Under the pieces are notes generated by a model. It saw nothing but the letters and a program-made list of their open reading frames with translations, made no database searches and was not told the origin of the DNA. From NCBI GenBank assembly GCA_026874595.1, contig CM049316.1, positions 67,542,676-67,606,675 of the forward strand: DNA of 64,000 nucleotides. The letters run 5' to 3'. Position 1 is the stretch's first letter. The number at the start of each line of letters is the position of its first letter. Shown here one piece after another: positions 25,801 to 47,847 of this stretch. This DNA comes from Sipunculus nudus. Its lineage: Eukaryota; Annelida; Sipuncula; Golfingiida; Sipunculidae. The translations under genes and the position numbers were made by a program.

Positions 25801-27912
25801 GTATTTTTCATTTATAGACACGTACGGGTGGAGAGGGGCAGTCCTTTTTTCCGGCGCCATTCAACTTCAAGCTGCTGTATTTGGTGCCCTCTTGCGACCA
25901 TTCTACACACCAGGAATGGGAGGAGATTCGCAAAGCAAAAAGAAATTCACTTTGAAGTCTTCCCTACGAGGCATTTTCGATTTTTCCGTTTGTTGCAACA
26001 TCCGGGTGCCCCTGTTCTTAATCAGTTCCTCTATGATACTGGCAGGTCACGTGATAGCTTATTTGTTTTTACCAGCAAGACTTGAATCAGTCGGAGTAGA
26101 AAAGAAAAAGGCGGCGTTTGCCGTGACTATAATGGGGATAACCAGTGTTGTCTTGCGACCTATATCCGGTTTAATTGGAGATCTTGTTGGATATTGGCGC
26201 GTTGTCATTCTTGGATTAAGTGGATTAGTCGTCGGAATATTAGTGACAGTTTCGTATGTCCTGGAAGCCTATTTGGCCTTTGGTATATATGCGGGTTTCA
26301 CCGGGGGAATGACAGGTAACTGTTTTGTTTGCACACACACACACATACACACAGGTACACACACACATGTTAACTCTCAACTACAGATCCCTATTGCACA
26401 CTTCATCACTTATTATAGGTATACTCCTGATATTTAATGCTTGCCCATGTAAGTTGTAACTTGCTCACAGAAACAGATCATAGCTAAAGTCATACAGTGC
26501 GAAAGCTTGTGGAAAATGTCTATTAAGCGTTATAAATGAGGCGAAGTAAGTCGTTTTAAAGATTTCTAAATTTAACAAATTGTGACATAACTCACCATAA
26601 CTTTGATGTATTAAATACTTCTCAAAATGCTTTCGCTTATTTAGCTGGTTATATGAGCCTACAGACGGCAGTTCTTGGAGATCTCGTCACGCGAGATAAA
26701 TTTGAGCACGTGACTGGATTGTTCTGCTTCTCGTTGGGAACATCAACAGTGATCGCGCCCCCTATCGCAGGTAACAAACACTATTGAAAAACGCTAAATA
26801 AATAGTTTATACAATCATACACAAAAGCGAAATATTAATAAAATAGGGAGGAAGGAAAAGATATATTAGTCGTCCAAAGAAAAACAAGATAAACGCTGAT
26901 GATAATATTAATTCTTGCACAAGTAAAATAGTTAAAGGTTGAAATCGAAATGAATGGGACTCTCAATATACACTGACACTCCTGAGAAATATTCTGTGAT
27001 CTCATGGCTCTAATATTTTTTATCTAAATAAAAATTAGTGATACTTTTAGTTCACAAATTTTGATATGTTATTCTCATTCTTACAAAAGGGTCGGATGTC
27101 GAAATATATCCGTTGTCCTCTGTACTTATGTATAATCCAGCCACGATATGTTCTAAATGTTTCAAAATCTTCTGGTTCGGAAACCAAATATAGGAGATAT
27201 TGTCATCGAACTACAGTTAAAAGTATAAACTACAACATTAAATGACGGTCATGATCAAACGACGGTAACAATTAAAATTGTCAACAAGTTTAATTAAATA
27301 AAAGTAAAGGTGTTCTTGGTTTTTTTAGTGAAGGTGACAGCCTCCGTTTTTATTGCTGTAGAATTATTTACATCTGAAGAAATCCATTCCGGTTTCAGAC
27401 TATGTGACAGGGCGGAACACAAGATTATTCTGGCGTCAACTAGGCTTAAGTGTACCACACCTGCGGGTCCAGGGTGTAGAACGCAAATTATCCCCTGAAA
27501 GGCACACTCGTTCGTGCGTTAAACACGATTTTAGGGGTACAGTCTTCCAATTTAGCCTGCAGAGCGGCCGCTCTGGGCTGGGGCCACCCGTGATATATCT
27601 CACTGCTCCTCGGCTGATACTAAAACTCACGATCTCTCGGCTCTGAGTCCTGTGCTCTATCCCAAAACCGGTGTGATTATGACGTTGCATGTTATTTTAT
27701 GGCAGGATTCTGTTATATATTAACATACTGTGTGATATATTTCTTCAGGTGCTATTGTTGACGTCACCAAAAATTTCGCCGATCCATTCCTGGTCTTTGG
27801 CCTTGTAGAAGTTGTTGGTGGCGTGTTGAGCACATTGACGTACATATTTATAAAACTCAACGTCAGAAAAACACAACAAAACATGGATAATAACGTCGAC
27901 ACGCAAACTTAA
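22810..27912 (+). CDS. SLC16 (monocarboxylate transporter)-like protein, 5' exon(s) not found
   Basis: Six exons join in consistent phase: 22810-23013, 24414-24557, 25427-25573, 25818-26315, 26645-26770 and 27749-27912, ending TAA. They encode about 426 residues. All introns are GT-AG and interrupt codons after base 1. Family marks: a first-helix start DRGYAWVVL (usual form DGG[YW]GWVV), the fifth-helix motif YFNKHRSLAMGLLAFG, YGWRGAVLF before helix 6, LRPISGLIGD in helix 8, about 12 hydrophobic segments in all, and a short basic loop (SKKKFTLKSS) between helices 6 and 7. The start codon must lie in an upstream exon, because exon 22810 begins in mid-codon. MCT1 has Asp four residues before the helix-8 Arg and a Lys at the end of helix 1; here the first is Ser and the second is not seen, so proton-coupled lactate transport should not be assumed. 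The substrate is unknown. Confidence 0.88.
25108..25345. repeat. 30-bp minisatellite in transporter intron
   Basis: About eight tandem units of the type AGGGCCATAGATAATCTGTC plus AATTCTTGAC, with starts near 25122, 25151, 25181, 25211, 25241, 25271, 25301 and 25331. The array ends about 80 bases before the acceptor of exon 25427. Because 30 is a multiple of three, the minus strand reads as a ten-residue repeat without stops; I regard that as a by-product. Confidence 0.85.
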
Positions 27913-29150
27913 CGCCTTGAAATCTCAGCCGTTAGTGTCATTGGATGGAGACAGAGGGCATTATATGTACATTATATATACCACGACTTGTTTGACTTCT
28001 ACCAGGCATTATTTTCACATTTTTTATGTTGAGGCTGCAGTATTCAGCAGTAGATGTATGTATATATACACGTAAGCTTTTATATTTACATAACATTAAA
28101 TGGCTATTTTTTACATGTTTAACGTTAATAAGCAGGGGTGTAGATGGCGGGGGGGGGGGGGGATGCATACCCCCAAGAAGTTTAGGTGGGAGGGGATGGT
28201 GTGTACAATCATAATATTTATAACGAACGTTGTGAGGTATTAGAAGTAACAACTGACTTGCGTCGTCAAAATTTCAAGGATCGTTAATTCGTTATTCAGA
28301 GTTTTACCACAGGTTTCCGCATATTTTGTATCTGTAAAGGAGATACGCTCATAATATTCAATTACAGTCTGACCGTAATTACTATTATCGTCAAGTATAC
28401 AATTTTATATGCAGACTAGGACCTCCATAGGTCTATAGCTATATGATAATCTATTAATCATATGAATTGATATGTTTGATTATTCTACAAATAACCCATT
28501 CTCATAATTGATAATGCATTCGGCCAAAAGCACGGTAAACGAGCTAAAAGAAAAAAAAATATTAAAAAAATTAATTTGCGGTAACTTCATAATCTATACA
28601 TCATTCTTTTCCTTAGGTTCTCTTGTTTGTTGATTGAATAGGGGAAATAAATAAAATGTCTTTTTCAAGAATTTTTAAATTTATTGAAGGTAAATCTTAT
28701 CTCCAAAATCGTTCCAGTATAAGAGATCAGTGTAGACATAGTCTATAAACTCTGTATTGCTTATATAGATTACCAAAGAATTCTTGAACAAACAGGCATA
28801 GTGTAGTAGTTTAGACAATATGTTTAAAGGGAAATAATAAGAAATTTCTAAAAAGGACAGATAAAACATGAAAAATCCCTTGCGAGGATTAGTTAAATTT
28901 ATCACATTTATAACTATATCTAATATAGAATCATCACAATAGAATCATTGTAAACAAGCATTCATGTCATAAAATTAAGGAGACAGGTTTAAGGAATGGT
29001 CTTCGTTAAATATTTAATCAGTAAACATATAGAAAAGCTCTACAGACGTTTTCTTAAGAAATGTAATGAACTCTGAGAGGAAAAAAGATCGTAGATCTAT
29101 CATAAATGTTCAGTTGTGAAAACTCAACTTTAAAATTTGAAATCTAGAGA
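27913..29150. other. 3' flank of transporter gene
   Basis: Presumed 3' untranslated and intergenic DNA. A poly-G repeat fragment lies at 28133-28190. Overlapping AATAAA words at 28646-28655 could be the poly(A) signal, but they are about 735 bases past the stop. Nothing else recognised. Confidence 0.4.
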
Positions 29151-29151
29151 G

Positions 29152-29152
<1 letters not shown>

Positions 29153-29209
<57 letters not shown>
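29153..29209. repeat. (TA)n microsatellite
   Basis: An uninterrupted TA tract of about 57 bases. Confidence 0.95.
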
Positions 29210-29212
<3 letters not shown>

Positions 29213-30963
29213 TTATGTAAATCTCAGTTGCTTATAGATGAAACAATTTTATTGCCTTCATATGTTGCTAAGAAAATGCCTAAACATTAGCAACATGTAT
29301 TTATCAATTTGATTTATCTAGTTTGGGTCAGAAACAGTGGGTGAGAGAGGCTGGAATTTACTTTTTGTTATTACATAATTTTTACCAGAATATGACTTTG
29401 TAAATTTTCAATTTTCCATCTGTCTTAGAAGTCGAAGACACATAATAGTGTAGAACAACCCCTACAGGCTTCATACATTTAGAAGGAATAGTTAGAAAAG
29501 TAATAACTTATGGCAACTTAACATTTTAGGAACAATTTTATTTTTGCAGAAAATAAGGGCCATCTCCATTTGTTAGGTTAAAGTCTCCAAATTTTCAAAA
29601 TTTACAAAATTTTGCATATTTGCTATTTGGAAAATTGAAAGTATCAACATGAAGTATCAGGCAAATCAGAGATGGTCATTAAGGGGGTATTTGTTGATTT
29701 CACATGGAATGACCAAAAAAAGAAAACTATTCCTACAAATTTGATACCCTTTTTTAAGAAGAAAATTTAGTATCACAAAATTATTTGTCCCCTGATATAT
29801 AGTAAATGTTGAGCACATTTACGGAAATTTGCTGAGAAAATATGTGTCCTGGCTTAAAAAAAGTGGATGAAACTGCTGCATGTACTTGACAATAAAAATA
29901 CACTTTTAGTGTTTTCTTTATAAATCCTGGCCATTGTGGCTAATGATGAGTTATAAAGTCATTCCTGCAAGTTTCTATTTCTTTTAGGCAAGTTCTGTCC
30001 CCCTGTAGTAAACCACTGAATCTAAAGGCAGAGTAATAGCATAAGAAGTAAAGAATGCTCCTGAAAGTTTACCTTTAACATGGAAATTTGAAGCAATCTT
30101 GAAACTTCAGCCTCATGTTATATACATACAGTATCACTGACTAAATGCGATACTGCGGTTCAACTTCGCGAACAGAAGCGAATTGAGGCGCCAAACATTC
30201 GGGCATTTCTTTGACTAGATAACTAGAAACTTTTGCGACATCTAGCACTTAAAGCGTTTATAAAACTGCACCGTTTAAGAGAATAAGAACTTAACAAGTA
30301 GATTTCTCTCCTGCGTTTTATCTGATTCCGCCATATGATCATCAACATTTAGCATAATAAGAAATGAATGATGATAAAAATATATATATACAGTTTACTT
30401 CCGACAACTCATTGGTTTTTATTCCATTATTTACCGATCTTGATAAAACCCTTTTAATCAAGCTTAAACAGAGTTTGCTCAGCATTTCATTTGCTGCACA
30501 GCTGCACGTTGATAAGGAATATAATGTTGATAATTTTGATTTTACCCCGTTAATTATTTATTATCGTTCTTGATGTAATGATTTTTTTTCGAGTATTTAT
30601 CATTTATCTATTTATTGGTTTATTCATTTAGATGTGCATACATTTATTTGTTCATTAACAATATCACTTCTTCTAGACTTAAATCCTTAAAAGAATTTAT
30701 GATACTAGTTCTATTTTTATGTACACTGATCTTATGGTCATCGATTCTCATGGTTATAATTTAATCAGAAACAAAATACAAATATAACTGTCAAGAATAA
30801 ATGTCCAGGACAATTTGTGTATTGGTGAAAGTAGAGTGATAGACCGAGGTAAGCATTCTACAATGTACAATTTTGATTTTTTTTATCACTATATATTATA
30901 CAATTAACCTCCCGTGCACACAAACACCCACACACTAATTTATATATACATACGAACACACGC

Positions 30964-31009
<46 letters not shown>

Positions 31010-32050
31010 TGACCATACCCCCAGGTCCGAAAACCTGTCTACGCCACTGTTTATAAGACCATTATTGCATTTTTTTGAGAGAGGGAGAGAGGGAGAGAGA
31101 GAGAAAGAGAGAGAGATTACATCTAAACTATTTTCGAATTCCAATTAGGAAAACGTTTTTATACTAGATAAAATATGACTGTTGTTTTATGTTAACCATT
31201 TAATAGAACAAATTATTAGTGTATAACGCAAACGTCTCATCTCATCTGCTATGTTTTCATGTTTCCTTTTAACCCCGATCACAGGTCTACACTTGACCTT
31301 AAACGTATTCGCAAGGTCGTATACAGTATTACCGATTCCCCTTTTTTGAATACATCTAGTTTATATGATCTTTTTGTGCTATCTGCACAGGGTGCCTTTA
31401 AACGTCCCTAAACGATCAACGACATCTGACGGACGATAAGACAAGCATACAAAAGCCAGTCACACAAAGGCGTTGTATTCTATTAAGTCCTCTTGGATAT
31501 AAGAACATATTGAAGTAAGATATTGGAGTAAGAACATATTGATTTTATTGTAATCAACAAATCTTAGGAGGTTTTTGTAATTGTGATATTTATTAGCAGG
31601 CTATAGTTTGTAAAGATAGGAAAATTTTGGACGAAGTTATGAGTAAAATAATATTTTTTTCGGTGACCTTGCCCATGACCTTTGACCTATCGCCACTAAA
31701 ATGAAAGACTTGCAAAAGTTTCGTTTTCTATCAACTGTATAAGTTTCAGAGCGATTGCTTGAGATTTGTGGCCTATAGAGCGAAAAAAATGAAATATTGT
31801 AATATCTCGTTTGACGAGAAAAGGTACGAGATTTCCCGAGATTTGGTATGAAGTCCAGTAAAACTGATTCAATGGTGCCTGAAGTTGAATAAATAGACCC
31901 ATATTTTGGGATATCATGAACCAAAGGCATCGGGGAAAAAACTACAATAATGAAAATGCCATAAAGAAAAGGAAAGATGAATGTTGGCTGATATAAACAT
32001 CATGTTACCTGGGTAAAGGTATATCTCATACAAATTTCACTTATTCATTG
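29210..32050. other. AT-rich intergenic DNA
   Basis: It contains an (AT)n tract at 30971-31007 and a GA-rich run at 31077-31117. The stretch around 31650-31800 (GGTGACCTTGCCCATGACCT and following) resembles a degenerate interspersed repeat. No gene was found. Confidence 0.4.
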
Positions 32051-32059
32051 AAGGTATTG

Positions 32060-34040
32060 AGTATACCAGAAGAGGATACGAGGGTGGTCCAGTGTGTTCG
32101 TACCCCCCCCCTCCCAATTTTTAAAGGTTTCAGACCAAATTTTTCGACCTGGACCATCCCTTTCCAGACCTGGAAACCTTTTTTAGTTTTTTAATGGTCC
32201 TCATATTGGCCTCCACCCCTTTCCCTAATTCTGGATCCGCCCTCCGTTTACAAAAAATACATTTAAATAGGCTTAGAGTTGTTGAACAAGCAGACGGAAC
32301 AAAAATGTAAGTTATATTAAACAATTGCCTTTAATCTGCACAAACAAGTCATTAGGTGTTCCCTGTCTGCATAAAATGACGCCAATTTGCTGTAAAGTAG
32401 GTCATGGCTAAGGGGCGTGGGCCATAAGAAACAATCACTTATTAATTCTGAGGTTGAACCTATACTATGATTATGGCCAGTCACTGATAACCTTTTATCA
32501 CCGACCATTGCCCGAATACACTTTGCTCTCACGCGTGAATACATAGTGTCTACATAGTTCAACCGATTAATATGTATATACAGCTGAAAAGCGGGTTCAC
32601 AGTTCCAAACAATTTGTTGACTCGCCTACTAAACCTCACAGCTAAGGCCAAGGGCATTTGAAGAGAAAATATCCAAAAATGAGGTGAGAAAACAACATTT
32701 TAAATAAAATTTTTGATTATTCAAATTTACCAACATTTCTTGGTCATCTTTCACGCCGTTTAAAAAAACTTAATAATATACAATCATAAACGCTTCACAA
32801 GTTAGGGCTTTGTCCTAAGTTGTATTTCACATTTGGGATTTAATATAAGTACTATAGCGGTTTTACCGGTGATTAACTTTACCTTTACTTTTATTCTTGG
32901 GATAAATAATATGAAAAAAATTCACTTGATAATAGCCTTCGCCATAAATTTATTCGGCCCATATTTCAAGGTTCATTCATTCATAAGTGACTCTACATTT
33001 GTGAATAATCCTTGACGACGTTGCTGGATCCGGATCACTTACTGGATCAAAACCAAAATCTTATCGATTCTTCATTGCCCTATTCCCGAAATTGAATGAA
33101 TGGCAGAGGCACTAAGATTTGCTGCAAGCAAAAAGTTCGGTACAGGACTAATATTGTATTTTTTTCTTATTATTTGTTTATGAAAATTAAAGGTCATACA
33201 TATCTTAGTGAAATTTTCATCGAGTGTACGACAAAGCTAGGCAGCACAGCCACGGTTAATACCTTCCATGCGAGACCAGTCTGTACACTGCTCGACCTTC
33301 CCCCAATCATCCTCGTTGCAGGGCTCATTGCTCAGATATCGCATCAGTAGATCTAACTTCGTTCAAATTATGTAATCCTTGACGGATAAGACACATAAGC
33401 TGCCAGGATCAAAGGGATGCAGGTACACCCACAGTGATGTCATTATATTACTGAAGACACGCACAACATTCAAACAGATCGATATATTTGTTAAATTTTT
33501 CATAATTAAAAAAAAACAGATCATTTTCTATAAATTTCAAGAAAACGAAAAGGGTTATCTACCTGTAGTTAAAAAAAGGAGAGTTATTCAAGAGAGTTGA
33601 ATTTTTTTTTGTTATGGACAACTGGTTGAGTTCGGGGAGGATCGGAAATCGGAAATCTCTCATCATTATTTGCCTAAGTATGTTGCGGTCATTTGATATT
33701 TATTTGGATCTGCCTTATTTTTATAACCTTATTTTACAATACGTTCTTTATTTCGGTTTTGTGTGTTTTGGTGGTAATGTAACCAAACAGGATGAGAAAA
33801 AAACGAAGAAAATGATAAAAACGGGAGGCATGTTTGTGAGAAGGAAACCTGACGACATAAAACTTAGGCAGAAATTATTGATATGATGAGAGAGCAGACC
33901 CACTATGATGGTGAACGGCAAATGTGGAGAAACGGGTATCTATGGACACCAGGCTTCAATACTAAGCGATACCAAAAAAAAGTCTTAACGCGTGTCTTCT
34001 ATTTAAACAATGATATTTATACACTTTAAGTTTAAAATTA
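32060..34040. other. 5' flank of gene B, inner part of right inverted arm
   Basis: Its reverse complement matches 7842-10280 in several blocks, including the GGGCGGATCCAG-type repeat (32245 down to 32090) and the block at 32440-33100. No coding exon is recognised. Confidence 0.5.
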
Positions 34041-34053
34041 TTGTGAAGGGGTG

Positions 34054-34059
34054 TATAAA
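34054..34059 (+). promoter_or_regulatory. Candidate TATA box of gene B
   Basis: TATAAA 77 bases before the candidate start codon at 34131, which would allow a start site near 34085 and a short leader. The block is conserved upstream of pseudogene A. This is inference from position and conservation only. Confidence 0.35.
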
Positions 34060-34130
34060 TCCCACTGATTTCAACTGTCTATACCTGTCTTTGCTTAGTA
34101 TTTTCTGGATCTTATAGCTTTTCAAAGGTT

Positions 34131-43953
<9,823 letters not shown>

Positions 43954-44027
43954 TGACGTCATGATCCACGTGACGCGAGGAGATTTGACATCAGTTGTCC
44001 TTTCAAGAAAGTTATATAAATAACATC

Positions 44028-44033
44028 AATAAA
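44028..44033 (+). terminator. Candidate poly(A) signal of gene B
   Basis: AATAAA 75 bases after the stop codon. It is conserved in gene C at the same distance (57248-57253) but not in pseudogene A, where the matching word is altered. Confidence 0.5.
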
Positions 44034-44630
44034 TAAGAACTTTCAATAATGAAGAAAGCTAATCGATTGTCGATTCTTCACAAAGAAGAAGATCATCCAA
44101 AATAAGATTTATCGCCATCTTTACATGACAATGCGATATTGAAAAAAAATTAACTGCCAATGAGAATCCAATATTTTTTTATTAAAAAAAAAGTAAAAAT
44201 TGAAGTTTCTATAAGTTGGCCACCTGGTACTCCAGTATGCTGACTTAAGAATAAAAACAGGAAAATAAAAATAAGCCACTAGCTATCATTGGACAAAATG
44301 ACCAAGCTAACGGTATGTTAAGAAAATAGATTTATCATTTATGAAGATACTTTAACCCTTCCCGACACACACGAAGAAAGATTTGCAGCTGTGATGCTCC
44401 GATTTAATATACAGTTCTTAATCGAATCTATAACAAACAAAACATAGGTCCCCCTGACCTCATTCCTATTAGATATTGATGAAAAAGTTCCCTTTTCATA
44501 CAATTTATGTATATAACCAATCAATGCCATACAGGCATAAATCTTTCATATGTAATTTACCTAGCATCGGGTAAATCTGGAATAAAAATAACTTGACAAA
44601 CACGTTATTCTTAATTTTTTCAGGTTGAGA

Positions 44631-45158
44631 TAGTGGTGGGATTCGGATCTTTTTTCATAATCAATCATCGGTTTGAGCAAACCGATCGATGATCGATTAA
44701 TTGGTTCATACAAATATAAAGAAATATGCAATTATCAGTGAAACTGAACTTTATTTAACCCAGCCAGCATGTCTGGGTAATTCTATCCTAAGAATGTGAG
44801 TTCTTGCCTCTTTTATTTTCCTATTAATACTAAGCTATGCTATACAAAGTATCATTTTAATTAATTATAACAATCAGCAATTAAACCACAATTTATTAAG
44901 TTTTCCGTTCTCCCATCTACTCTGTCCTGCTAATTAAGTTACATACGGAAGCGATTATGGAACACAGACTCATTATATGAATTGTGAAATAATGTAAAAA
45001 AAATGAATCATTCTTGCCTCTAACATAAAGCCATTCTGTAAAAAGAAAAATCAGTCACGATTATGATGTAATCAACAGTTGCCTTTGGTAATCGAGCGCT
45101 TGAAAGTGGCAGCAAACTGACTGACTTTCGATAAAACTCGATGATCGGCCCACCACTA
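44631..45158. mobile_element. hAT-like non-autonomous element downstream of gene B
   Basis: The ends TAGTGGTGGG and CCCACCACTA are perfect 10-bp terminal inverted repeats, with subterminal CGATCGATGATCG-type words. The flanks GGTTGAGA (44623-44630) and GTTTGAGA (45159-45166) match in 7 of 8 bases, as expected for an old 8-bp hAT target duplication. The left arm near 205-260 shows the uninterrupted target. No transposase frame is present. Confidence 0.75.
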
Positions 45159-45169
45159 GTTTGAGAGGT

Positions 45170-47062
45170 TTAGTAACACCTGACCTTTTGATCAATATTT
45201 CCATAGATGAGCTCGCTGCAAAAGACGTGTGACTTAGTTTAGTTTCATTGTCAAGGTCTAGTATCAAACTACGGCAGCCATGATTCCAAATTGTCTTATT
45301 TATCGTCTGTAGCATATCAGGGTCATAAGGTCGTGTCTGCTTGTTATGGGACATAACTGAAATAGTCAAGAGAAATGTATTTAAAATCTGCCAATAATAC
45401 TAGACCTGTTTTTGTTAATAATAACTGTTATCCTTCGCGCTTTGTAAAATAACTTTCACGAAATACTCTATCGTCACACCAGATCACCAGGTCTAACTCG
45501 TGGTTTTGGTATAGGATGAAAATTAAGTCATAACTGCCTGGTTGGCGATGATGTGGTAAAGTTCATTGATGACATACGCAGTAAAAAATGGCGGGTACCT
45601 TGGGTAGACCGATCACACGAATTTTGTCGTAATAATTGAACAAATGAAATTATTATGAAAACGAATTTCTGAAATTTCTCAATATTGAAATTGTAGTTTG
45701 AATGTAACTCCAGATTAACCCCTGATGTTATTATCCCCTTGCTCATTTTACTTAATGAAGAATACTTACGCTTTCAACTCATGACATACTATCTATATTA
45801 GCCCCCTGAAGGATACGAGATTTAAAGATCGAATGGCTCTATATGAAAATAAATTATATATTAAATATATTGTTATTTATAACTATATTGACTCATACAT
45901 TTTACGAACGCGCACATAGTACATGCAAACATACGATATAAAAAGATTTACCCCTTTTGAGAAGTCCAGAGGAAAGAAATTCTAAGAATATCAGCAAATA
46001 AACATAAAGAAACAACTAAGTTGAGGGCGTGACCTGATTTCTAGGGGGGGGGGATCGCTTAGTGGTTGCATATATCTAGCAATATATTGTTATATCCTTA
46101 TATAAATAAGTCCCTGCTGTCTTTCCCCATTCTGTCAGACTAGCATTAGCTAATATTGCCATATTTTTTTTTATATTTAGTGTAGCGTCATTTCTACGGG
46201 GTCATCACCAGCGATTTTGCAATTATTAATGTATGCCAAGCCTGATTGAGTCACCTCAGAAAAGAGTATAATTTTTCTTCATTAGATGTCTCTACCAACA
46301 CAAAGAAGATCTAAAAATAGACCTGAAATTGATCGTGCATCCACAATGTGATACCTTTCGTTTACTAAAGCCAAGCAGCCAAATTTATTTGGAAATCTTT
46401 ACTTTCTCATATTTCTGACACACATACATTAAGACGGATGCACATGAAACAAAATATCCTCTCTGGCTCAACAATATCTGTGGAGGCGAATAACATATTT
46501 CTACATTAAAGCCTCTATTGATATCCATTGCACCGGCCCCTATAAAATAAGCTCGTCTCTCTTAACCCCGGATAGTGTGTCCATTTATAACTAATAACAT
46601 TCCCGTGTCGGGATCATTAATTAATTTATAATTACCGGTCTTCGTAATTAAGGTAATAAAGAATCCCCTCTTAGCCAGAAATAACGAAACTGCCGTGTTG
46701 CGAATGACACTGTGCATTACCTCATTTTAAAACGATATTGTTCCCGGAGTGACCTCGCCAATATGAGAATAAATAATTTTTAATGTTCACATCATTCTGA
46801 GTGATTCTCCGTGTTTTTTAAATTGCATGGAGGTAGCCATGGTATAAGACGGAACGCCGGTATAATCGTCGCTGGTTATTCACAACGCAGGATTTAGGTC
46901 TATTGCGTATGACGGTTTGAATGAATCCTGCTTTATGTGTACATATTTTATTGATACAATATTCCACTGAAAATCTCTTATTTTATTTAAACTTAAGAAT
47001 TAAAAAAAATAAACATTCCTAATCTCATTGTATACATCCCCCGACCCCGATAAAAAGCCCCG

Positions 47063-47111
<49 letters not shown>

Positions 47112-47600
47112 AATTACGTAAATGTTAAGTTGCACATTAACGTGAGTCATCATACTGCCGCATTGAACAGGTGGGAATGTATGTGGATTAGGATTATGCC
47201 TGCAATTGTAATGAGCTCAGATCTTGTGTAAAATTTTTCATTGAATACAATATATCATTGTATACAGTATTTCACTGTAAACAATATTTCACTGTATACA
47301 ATATAAACATTTTTTTGTTTATTTGTTGACAGCTGATATCATCAGGGACAACATTAAAGTATCCATCGACCTATTTAGTTGTTTCTGGTTTTCACCTGAG
47401 ACCCAGGAGGCCCATTATCATAAAATTAATATTACCTACACGGGATAACCACTTGTTTGTTTGTACAGGATATTGAAAAACAAACATGAGCATCTGACTC
47501 TGGCCCCTTATACTCTTTGTCCACAAAAACCCTAAACAAATGTCTATATTACGTCCACACATGTCAGTTGTTTAAGTTTTGTGAGGCATGTACACGTCCT
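45170..47600. other. Intergenic DNA between genes B and C
   Basis: From about 45410 it matches the DNA between genes C and D (about 57745-60880), with clear substitutions and indels. It holds a short poly-G run near 46044 and an (AT)n tract at 47065-47106. No gene recognised. Confidence 0.5.
47065..47106. repeat. (AT)n microsatellite
   Basis: AT tract of about 42 bases. An AT tract also occurs at the matching place before gene D (60380-60434). Confidence 0.9.
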
Positions 47601-47622
47601 GCTAAACTGTTACACCACAACG

Positions 47623-47627
47623 ATGAG
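47623..47627 (+). other. Candidate minimal first coding exon end of gene C
   Basis: ATGAG followed by GTAAGT. Joining AG to the T that begins the exon at 48351 gives AGT, so the protein would start M-S-K-D-W-N-P. The phase fits exactly. The same place before gene D (60902-60906) reads ATGAT followed by GCGAGT. The sequence is unrelated to the candidate first exon of gene B. Confidence 0.4.
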
Positions 47628-47809
47628 GTAAGTTTATTTTAATCGTAGTTCTGTTCAGGAATTCATATTCCATTTGATCTAAAAACACAAGAAAATGCAT
47701 TTATGGTTTAATCATTGTCTTCATTATTTTTCAAATATTTTTACAATTTTTCCGCACTTGCTGTGACACACATATATATATACATAATATATATAAATAT
47801 ATATATATT

Positions 47810-47847
<38 letters not shown>

